Shown here: one piece after another, positions 1 to 4,464 of the stretch
Layout: each line of letters opens with the position of its first letter
How positions within the stretch are numbered: position 1 is the stretch's first letter
DNA from: Pseudodesulfovibrio sp.
GTDB taxonomy: Bacteria > Desulfobacterota > Desulfovibrionia > Desulfovibrionales > Desulfovibrionaceae
Reading direction: 5' to 3'
DNA length: 5,479 nt
Assembly: GCA_022712815.1 (NCBI GenBank)
Contig: JAFLJW010000044.1
Span: forward strand, 1-5,479
Position numbers and translations under genes: made by a program
Notes under the pieces: generated by a model
Told to the model about the DNA's origin: nothing
Database searches by the model: none
Seen by the model: the letters and a program-made list of their open reading frames with translations, nothing else

Positions 1-163
1 CAACTAGTCTTTCTGACTCTGTTTAATCCATAGTTTCAATGGGTTAAACAGAAGCCCGCAAAGACAAATATGAAACGAAAGCTGGCAGGTTGGGACAACT
101 CCTTCCTGATCAAAGTCCTGACGGAAAACTAGATGCGCCAGCCCTGATCAGGCCTTTTCTGGC
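1..163. other. Region upstream of the hydA promoter; no gene identified
   Basis: No complete gene is seen. Two + frames stay open without a usable start: 34-132, ending in TAG at 130-132 and including an ATG at 70 that would give 19 residues, and 48-206. Either could be the frayed end of a neighbouring gene, but neither encodes a recognisable protein. The octamer CCTGATCA occurs twice (105-112 and 143-150), and the second copy lies in the perfect palindrome CCTGATCAGG (143-152). GCTGGC at 81-86 is complementary to GCCAGC at 137-142. A run CCTTTTCT follows the palindrome, but the stem is too short to call a terminator. Confidence 0.4.
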
Positions 164-218
164 TACTATTTTAAAATTAGTAGTCACATGGTGTTATTCT
201 TTTTAATTTTGTGTTAAC
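164..218 (+). promoter_or_regulatory. hydAB promoter/operator module (copy A)
   Basis: This AT-rich segment precedes hydA and aligns without gaps to 2119-2173, with 36 of 55 positions identical. The match starts with TACTATTTTAAAA (164-176) in both copies; shared CACA, a T-rich run and GTGT blocks follow at the same spacing. In this copy the core is flanked by an inverted repeat, CTACTA (163-168) and TAGTAG (178-183), like a dimer-binding operator. A weak -10 candidate is TGTTAT (192-197), which corresponds to TATAAC in copy B, with TTTTAA (171-176) in a -35-like position, so the palindrome would overlap -35. TGTTAACA (212-219) is a further small palindrome. The regulator and start site are inferred, not shown. 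Confidence 0.6.
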
Positions 219-252
219 AGGAATCAACGCATTCAGCGTATTCGATGTTAGC

Positions 253-260
253 AAAGGAGA
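253..260 (+). promoter_or_regulatory. Ribosome binding site for the upstream hydA start
   Basis: AAAGGAGA lies 7 nt before the ATG at 268. It supports translation from the longer of two in-frame hydA starts. GC content rises from about 36% (181-267) to about 53% (268-348) at this start, which suggests the extra codons are coding. Confidence 0.5.
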
Positions 261-267
261 GTATCCA

Positions 268-1608
268 ATGTCAGGATGCACACCAAAGTCGTCACCGGTT
301 ATGACACCGGTCGACTTGTCTTCAGTCCACCCTAACAAGGAGGGAACAATGAAACAGATTGAAGGCGTCATGTACCAAACCAACGCACCCAAAGGGGCTG
401 ACCCGGACAATATTTTTTTTGTTCAGGTTGATGCCACCAAGTGCGAGGCTTGTGGTTCATGTGAAGAAGTTTGTAGCACCGGCGCGATCCAGGCCATCAA
501 CGATGAAGGTATTCGTCAGGTGGTCAATCCTGCGGCCTGCATGAATTGCGGGCAATGTTTGATCAACTGCCCCTATGGGGCCATCTACGAAGGCGTCTCG
601 TATGTGGACGAGATATTCAAAAAACTCAAAGACCCGGACACGGTGGTCGTGTCCATGCCCGCCCCCGCTGTACGCTACGGTCTGGGTGAGTGTTTTGGTG
701 CTCCCACCGGCACCTACGTTGGCGGTCAGATGCATACCGCCCTACGCCAACTCGGCTTTGACTACATATGGGACAATGAGTTCACCGCTGATGTTACCAT
801 CATGGAAGAAGGTACTGAACTCATCCAACGAGTGCAGGAACAAGGCAAAAAGAATGCCCGGCCTTTGCCACAGTTTACTTCCTGCTGCCCCGGTTGGGTC
901 AAGTTCGCCGAGACCTTCTACCCGGACCTGTTGCCCAACCTGTCCAGCTGCAAGTCTCCCATCGGCATGTTGGGACCGCTGACCAAGACATACGGAGCGC
1001 ACGAAACGCACGTCAAACCCCAAAAGATCTACACGGTTTCCATCATGCCTTGTATCGCCAAGAAGTATGAAGGACTCAGGCCGGAGTTGGCTGATAGCGG
1101 CTTCCAGGACATAGATGCCACTATCACTACCCGTGAATTGGCGTACATGATCAAGACAGCGGGCATCAACTTTAACAAATTGCCTGAACAAAAACCCGAT
1201 CCGGTATTGGGAGACTCAACCGGTGCGGCCACCCTCTTCGGCAATAGCGGCGGTGTCATGGAGGCGGCCCTCAGGCTGGCCTATGAAGTGCTGTCCGGCA
1301 AAAAATTGAAAGATCCGAACATCAAGGTCGTACGGACCCACGAAGGCATTAACACCGCCGACATCGAGGTGCCAGGATTCGGTACCGTCAAGGTCGCCGT
1401 GGCCAGCGGGCTCAAGAATGCGGCCAAGCTGTGCGATGAAGTCAGGGCAGGTAAATCGCCATACCACTTTATCGAGGTCATGACCTGCCCCGGTGGTTGC
1501 GTGAACGGTGGAGGCCAGCCCCTTGATCCCGAGATCACCGCGTCTTTGTTCAAAAGCACGATAGCCCAGATCAACAAACGCTTTCGGACACGGAAGGTTA
1601 CCGCATAA
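268..1608 (+). CDS. hydA: Periplasmic [FeFe] hydrogenase large subunit
   Basis: This is the catalytic subunit, which reversibly converts H2 to two protons and two electrons and in this family normally passes electrons to periplasmic cytochromes c. Numbered from 268 (446 aa), two ferredoxin [4Fe4S] motifs come first: C59, C62, C65, C69 and C91, C94, C97, C101. The H-cluster domain follows with motif L1 TSCCPGW (204-210; C206 is the proton-transfer Cys, C207 a cluster ligand), L2 MPCIAKKYE (C262) and L3 TCPGGCVNGGGQP (C407, C411). All catalytic cysteines are present. There is no signal peptide, as expected if it is exported with HydB. The ATG at 349 also has a strong site and gives 419 aa, close to the roughly 420 aa I recall for Desulfovibrio vulgaris HydA, whose N-terminus aligns there; 268 adds 27 residues. 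In Desulfovibrio the C-terminal tail is removed during maturation, which may apply here. Product is certain; start is not. Confidence 0.96.
   Translation: MSGCTPKSSPVMTPVDLSSVHPNKEGTMKQIEGVMYQTNAPKGADPDNIFFVQVDATKCEACGSCEEVCSTGAIQAINDEGIRQVVNPAACMNCGQCLINCPYGAIYEGVSYVDEIFKKLKDPDTVVVSMPAPAVRYGLGECFGAPTGTYVGGQMHTALRQLGFDYIWDNEFTADVTIMEEGTELIQRVQEQGKKNARPLPQFTSCCPGWVKFAETFYPDLLPNLSSCKSPIGMLGPLTKTYGAHETHVKPQKIYTVSIMPCIAKKYEGLRPELADSGFQDIDATITTRELAYMIKTAGINFNKLPEQKPDPVLGDSTGAATLFGNSGGVMEAALRLAYEVLSGKKLKDPNIKVVRTHEGINTADIEVPGFGTVKVAVASGLKNAAKLCDEVRAGKSPYHFIEVMTCPGGCVNGGGQPLDPEITASLFKSTIAQINKRFRTRKVTA
288..315 (+). promoter_or_regulatory. Hairpin between the two hydA starts
   Basis: ACCGGT (294-299) and ACCGGT (306-311) pair around the six-base loop TATGAC. 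GTCG (288-291) and CGAC (312-315) extend the stem to 10 bp with a two-base bulge at 292-293. The hairpin lies after the ATG at 268 and before the ribosome binding site of the ATG at 349, where it could affect which start is used. A role is inferred from position only. Confidence 0.35.
337..344 (+). promoter_or_regulatory. Ribosome binding site for the internal hydA start
   Basis: AAGGAGGG, a near-perfect Shine-Dalgarno sequence, lies 4 nt before the in-frame ATG at 349. That ATG is exactly where similarity to the remembered D. vulgaris HydA N-terminus begins, so this may be the main start. Confidence 0.55.
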
Positions 1609-1622
1609 GGAGGAACTAAGGT

Positions 1623-1961
1623 ATGAAAATGAATAGACGCAGTTTCATCAAAACATGTGGCATAATGGCCGGGTATGCCGTCCTCGGCATCAACATAACC
1701 AAAGAGGCCGTTGCCGATGTCATGAACTTTGTGGGCCTACGCCAGAAGTCCGTATACGATGCTGACGCCAACCCCAAGATCTACAAAATCAGGAAGTCCC
1801 AAGACAATCCCATGGTCAAGAGAATCTACGACCAGAAGGACGGATTCCTGCATGAGGGACCATGTGGTCACATGTCCCATCACCTGCTGCATACGCACTA
1901 TATCGATCGTAGTGCCACGGTGAAGGCTCTCAAGGCAAAAGGCTTCAAACTGAACTTCTAG
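1623..1961 (+). CDS. hydB: Periplasmic [FeFe] hydrogenase small subunit with Tat signal
   Basis: This small subunit has no metal site of its own in the family. It wraps around HydA and carries the export signal for the folded complex. The 112-aa product starts with a twin-arginine motif NRRSFIK (residues 4-10), a hydrophobic stretch at about 12-25 and a likely cleavage site after A29-V30-A31, leaving about 81 mature residues. The later segments SQDNPMVKRIY and GHMSHHLLHTHYIDRS match the remembered D. vulgaris HydB (SQDN...VK, GHKSHDLLHTHWFDKS). The Shine-Dalgarno sequence TAAGGAGG (1606-1613) overlaps the hydA stop codon, 9 nt before this ATG, so hydA and hydB are almost certainly cotranscribed and probably translationally coupled. 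A second in-frame ATG at 1629 is possible and keeps the Tat motif. Confidence 0.94.
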   Translation: MKMNRRSFIKTCGIMAGYAVLGINITKEAVADVMNFVGLRQKSVYDADANPKIYKIRKSQDNPMVKRIYDQKDGFLHEGPCGHMSHHLLHTHYIDRSATVKALKAKGFKLNF

Positions 1962-2014
1962 AACGTCAAACAGCGTCGACCTGCGGCTAGGATGCCTCTG
2001 ATCCAAGGGCCACG

Positions 2015-2088
2015 CTCACCTTTCCACCTTTCCACCTCTCCCCAACAGACCAGACAACTTCCATTCAAACTCTCCCCCAAAAAATCAA
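2015..2088 (+). terminator. C-rich, G-poor tract; possible Rho-dependent termination region after hydB
   Basis: By hand count this 74-base stretch has 33 C and only 2 G (2048, 2053). C-rich, G-poor, unstructured RNA after a stop codon is what Rho loads on. No intrinsic terminator is visible after hydB: the nearest pairings, GGAT/ATCC (1990-2004) and TCCCC/GGGGA (2073-2093), are short and lack a T-run. It lies between hydAB and the next promoter, where a transcription stop would be expected. This rests on composition only. Confidence 0.35.
2017..2040 (+). repeat. Three tandem copies of an 8-base unit
   Basis: The unit CACCTTTC is repeated exactly at 2017-2024 and 2025-2032, and once with one change (CACCTCTC) at 2033-2040. 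It is non-coding and lies inside the C-rich tract after hydB, so a change in copy number would lengthen or shorten that tract. Confidence 0.8.
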
Positions 2089-2118
2089 GGGGAAATAATA
2101 ATTTGGCGCGCTGCGTAT

Positions 2119-2173
2119 TACTATTTTAAAAAGAATATGCACAAAGTATAACTTTTTCTTGATTCGTGTCTAT
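2119..2173 (+). promoter_or_regulatory. Promoter/operator module (copy B) for the regulator-aspA-hydF group
   Basis: This is the second copy of the module upstream of hydA. TACTATTTTAAAA (2119-2131) is identical, and CACA (2140-2143), a T-run (2153-2157) and GTGT (2166-2169) are at the same spacing. Here TATAAC (2147-2152) is a fair -10 hexamer, with TTTTAA (2124-2129) as a poor -35 at a 17-base spacing. A poor -35 beneath a conserved site would suit activator dependence. The right arm of the copy A palindrome is not kept (AGAATA instead of TTAGTA), so the two sites may differ in affinity. Transcription would start around 2158-2160. Confidence 0.55.
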
Positions 2174-2360
2174 TTTCCCCTTATCCTTTTTTCCAGAACA
2201 CCTTCTATCGGAGAAAATCTGCCTACGGTAAGGGTCAGCCTGAGCCACAGGGTGGAGCCATCTGGACTCTACCTGCTTTCCACAAGCAAACCGATGTCTT
2301 GAAGCTCCCTCTCTCTCCGCATGCAGATCGCCCGGAAGTGCTAAGCCGGGCTTTCTTTTT
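2174..2360 (+). ncRNA. Structured leader or small RNA upstream of the hydrogenase regulator gene
   Basis: No protein is apparent. The segment lies between promoter copy B and an intrinsic terminator, so it would be made as an RNA of about 190-200 nt, or as a leader when the terminator is read through. Visible pairings are a 9-bp hairpin with one bulged G (2248-2257 with 2267-2275, loop CCATCTGGA) and a perfect 6-bp long-range stem CGGAGA (2209-2214) with TCTCCG (2314-2319). Two further complements cross these: ATCTGC (2217-2222) with GCAGAT (2323-2328), and ATCTG in the hairpin loop (2260-2264) with CAGAT (2324-2328). The crossing pairs could form a pseudoknot or an alternative fold next to the terminator. 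Six-base complements are expected by chance at this length, so only the hairpin and terminator are solid. I do not recognise a known riboswitch class. Confidence 0.4.
2330..2360 (+). terminator. Intrinsic terminator ahead of the regulator gene
   Basis: GCCCGG (2330-2335) pairs with CCGGGC (2346-2351) around a 10-base loop and is followed at once by TTTCTTTTT (2352-2360). It ends only 35 bases before the regulator start codon and lies after promoter copy B, so it must be read through or bypassed for the downstream genes to be expressed from that promoter. A 7-codon reading frame, MQIARKC (2321-2344), overlaps the 5' arm but has no ribosome binding site. Confidence 0.75.
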
Positions 2361-2395
2361 CAATACGAGATCAATGATCAAAAAGGAAACCTCGC

Positions 2396-2638
2396 ATGAA
2401 AAAACGATTGGGAATCATCGGCATCATCATCAAGGACAGATTCAAAGCGGCCCCGGCAGTAAACAAAATCCTTAGCGATCATGCCAATATGATTATTGGA
2501 CGCATGGGACTGCCTTTCAAAGACAGGGGTGTAAACATCATTGATCTGATTATCGAAGCGACCTCTGACGAAGTGGGAGCCCTGACAGGAAAACTAGGCA
2601 TGCTCGACGGTGTACGGGTCAAATCTCTTTTGGTCTAA
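2396..2638 (+). CDS. TM1266-type iron-only hydrogenase system putative regulator
   Basis: This 80-aa protein resembles the small TM1266 family, found next to [FeFe] hydrogenase maturation genes and named a putative hydrogenase-system regulator. The fold is ACT-like and similar to the ligand-binding domain of NikR. Visible features are an N-terminal strand LGIIGIIIKD (5-14), a helix with NKILSDHANMIIGRMGLP (23-40), a strand VNIIDLIIEAT (46-56), a helix DEVGALTGKLGML (58-70) and a last strand VRVKSLLV (73-80). There is no helix-turn-helix or other DNA-binding domain, so it would need a partner or act by ligand binding. AAGGA (2383-2387) lies 8 nt before the ATG. The short inverted repeat GATCA-A-TGATC (2369-2379) lies between the terminator and this site. 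It is the first gene of the downstream group. Family assignment is from memory and context. Confidence 0.8.
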   Translation: MKKRLGIIGIIIKDRFKAAPAVNKILSDHANMIIGRMGLPFKDRGVNIIDLIIEATSDEVGALTGKLGMLDGVRVKSLLV

Positions 2639-2803
2639 ACCAGAAAACAAACATCATAAAGCGGAACAACGCTATGGGAAACCGTCTGGCAAATTTCATC
2701 GACGACACCCCCCTCTATTCCAAGAGTGAAAAGAACGTAAGAGCTCACTCCATTTGAAGCTGACAAAAGAGACCTGTATCTGTAGTCAAAAGAACCATTA
2801 ATT
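2639..2803. other. Gap between the regulator gene and aspA with a 27-codon ORF
   Basis: This 165-base gap has no clear promoter or terminator. An ATG at 2674 opens a 27-residue frame ending at TGA 2755-2757 (starts MGNRLANFIDDTPLYSKSEK). Only a weak GCGGAA precedes it. The FIDD stretch is faintly like the start of HydG as I remember it, and hydE or hydG often sits between these two genes in other species, so this might be a deletion scar. That is a guess. A weak -35/-10 pair, TTGAAG (2754-2759) and TATCTG (2777-2782), precedes aspA but matches consensus poorly. Confidence 0.3.
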
Positions 2804-4243
2804 ATGCTCACCCCGCCCCCCTCCTCCATGCGACGCGAACGCGATGCACTCGGCGAATTGGAAGTGCCAGCCAACGCCTATTATGGCATTCACACACTAC
2901 GTGCGGCAAACAATTTTCCGTTTTCGGGATATAGACTCCACCCCGCGTTCATCAGGGCATTCGCACAAGTCAAACAAGCTTGCACCAATACCAACGTAAA
3001 CCTCGGATATCTTTCCCAAGAGCGTGGCGATGCCATAACCACCGCATGCATGGAAATCGAGTCAGGCAAGCTGAACGACGAAATCATTGTGGACCCGTTT
3101 CAGGGCGGTGCCGGGACCTCGACGAACATGAACTTCAATGAAGTCATCGCCAACAGGGCAAGTGAAATCATGGGAGGAAAACGTGGCGAATATTTGCTGG
3201 TACATCCCATTCACCATGTGAATATGCATCAGTCGACCAACGACACGTACCCGACAGCACTCAAGGTGGCAGCTCTTAACCTCCTCGTAAAACTGGAAGG
3301 CAGGGTTTCAGGACTTCAGGAAGCTCTTCAGCAAAAGGAAATCGAATTCCGCGATGTTGTGAAGGTCGGGCGTACAGAACTGACAGATGCCGTGCCCATG
3401 ACACTCGGCATGACCTTCGGGGCCTTTGCCGATGCCGTGGCACGAGACCGCTGGCGGATATTCAAAAGCCGGGAGCGGATAAAAAAGGTCAATCTGGGAG
3501 GCACCGCCATCGGCACTGGCCTGGGTGCCCCCCGCGAATACATTCTCACGGTGACGGACAACCTAAAGCACATAGTCAAACTGCCTGTTTCTCGTGCCGA
3601 GAACCTGGTAGATGCCACCCAGAACATGGACTCTTTCGTGGAAGTTTCGGGCATGCTCAAGGCCTATGCGGTCAACTTGATGAAGATTGCATCGGATCTC
3701 CGCCTCCTGGCAAGCGGCCCGGCAACAGGCATCGGGGAAATATCCCTGCCGCCCATTCAGGCCGGGTCATCCATCATGGCGGGCAAGATAAATCCCGTCA
3801 TGCCGGAAGCGGTTACGCAAACGGCACTCAGGGTAATGGGCAATGACCAGACCATTACCCTTGCTGCAGCACTGGGCCAGTTGGAACTCAACCACCTCCT
3901 GCCATTGCTCACTCATACACTCCTGGAATCACTGACGCTTCTGATCAATGCCAGCGAGGGGCTGGCCCAAAATTGCCTTCCCGGTATCCAGGCAAACCCG
4001 GAACGCTGCCGAGTCCATGTGGAACAAAGCGGTGCGCTGGCCACGGTCCTCGTTCCCGTTTTGGGATATGACCGAGTGGAAAGGTTGCTGGCTCAGGCAG
4101 AGGCATCGGGAAGAACCATACGCGATGAGGCGGTATTCCAAGGCGTAGGGTCGCCCAAGGCCATGGACGAACTGCTGTCCCCGAAACGGCTATGCAAACT
4201 CGGATTCACCTTTGATGAATATCGTAAGATAATAAAAAAATGA
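2804..4243 (+). CDS. aspA: Aspartate ammonia-lyase (hydrogenase-cluster type)
   Basis: This cytoplasmic lyase of the aspartase/fumarase superfamily converts L-aspartate to fumarate and ammonia, and is active as a homotetramer in the family. The 479-aa length is typical. Motifs in order are VPANAYYGIHTLRA (21-34), FQGGAGTSTNMN (99-110), HQSTNDTYPT (142-151), GRTELTDAVPMTLG (189-202), TAIGTG (234-239) and the signature loop GSSIMAGKINP (321-331), with catalytic Ser323, Lys328 and Asn330. The usual signature is GSSxMPxKxNP; Ala326 replaces the Pro. A fumarase or adenylosuccinate lyase is less likely because the N-terminal and GRT-Q/E-L regions follow aspartase. Neither possible start (2804 or ATG 2828) has a good Shine-Dalgarno sequence; 2804 is kept because the family needs residues before VPANAYYG and 2828 is preceded only by C/T. 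In this context it may supply ammonia for H-cluster assembly (inference). Confidence 0.92.
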   Translation: MLTPPPSSMRRERDALGELEVPANAYYGIHTLRAANNFPFSGYRLHPAFIRAFAQVKQACTNTNVNLGYLSQERGDAITTACMEIESGKLNDEIIVDPFQGGAGTSTNMNFNEVIANRASEIMGGKRGEYLLVHPIHHVNMHQSTNDTYPTALKVAALNLLVKLEGRVSGLQEALQQKEIEFRDVVKVGRTELTDAVPMTLGMTFGAFADAVARDRWRIFKSRERIKKVNLGGTAIGTGLGAPREYILTVTDNLKHIVKLPVSRAENLVDATQNMDSFVEVSGMLKAYAVNLMKIASDLRLLASGPATGIGEISLPPIQAGSSIMAGKINPVMPEAVTQTALRVMGNDQTITLAAALGQLELNHLLPLLTHTLLESLTLLINASEGLAQNCLPGIQANPERCRVHVEQSGALATVLVPVLGYDRVERLLAQAEASGRTIRDEAVFQGVGSPKAMDELLSPKRLCKLGFTFDEYRKIIKK

Positions 4244-4464
4244 AAACCGTCGCTGGAATCGACGAACTCGTATCGTCCCATCAGTTCCTGACGGCACCAA
4301 CTACCAGATATCCCGGCAAAATTTGTCTTTATCCCGTCCGTAAACCGCCTTGTCTGCATTCAATCCCAAATGCCGAAAAACAGGTCTTGATCAAAAAATG
4401 TAACATCCTCATGCCCTCCATGCCCCTGGAGAAACATAGCAAGGATTCTCCATAAGGAAAAAAG
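4244..4464. other. Gap between aspA and hydF; no convincing gene
   Basis: A 71-codon ORF (4240-4455) overlaps the aspA stop as ATGA, which can mean translational coupling. It lacks a Shine-Dalgarno sequence and its sequence looks unlike a folded protein, so I do not call it a gene. The gap contains the palindrome TTGATCAA (4387-4394) and a hairpin just before the hydF ribosome binding site (listed separately). No promoter or terminator stands out, so hydF is probably read from upstream. Confidence 0.4.
4427..4452 (+). promoter_or_regulatory. Hairpin next to the hydF ribosome binding site
   Basis: TGGAGAA (4427-4433) pairs perfectly with TTCTCCA (4446-4452) over a 12-base loop. The stem ends one base before AAGGA (4454-4458), the hydF Shine-Dalgarno sequence. 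It could protect the 5' end of a processed mRNA or adjust hydF translation; there is no T-run, so it is not a terminator. Confidence 0.35.

Noticed and set aside
137..163. Intrinsic terminator of an upstream gene around CCTGATCAGG
   Set aside because: The palindrome has no loop, the outer GCCAG/CTGGC stem is short and the T-run is interrupted.
742..1191. 149-codon ORF on the minus strand
   Set aside because: It lies wholly inside hydA, whose frame has all catalytic motifs; it is a shadow frame.
2104..2116. Sigma-54-like TTGGCGCGCTGC upstream of copy B
   Set aside because: The GG and GC are 6 bases apart rather than the required 10, and nothing similar precedes hydA.
2221..2280. Cobalamin, Moco or NiCo riboswitch suggested by GAGCCACAGG
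   Set aside because: The short string resembles fragments of conserved boxes, but the surrounding boxes and overall fold of those classes are not seen.
2321..2344. Leader peptide MQIARKC over the terminator arm
   Set aside because: No ribosome binding site and no run of one regulatory amino acid, so classic translation-based attenuation is not supported.
4240..4455. 71-codon ORF overlapping the aspA stop as ATGA
   Set aside because: No Shine-Dalgarno sequence, no recognisable motif and an irregular composition; the overlap alone is weak support.
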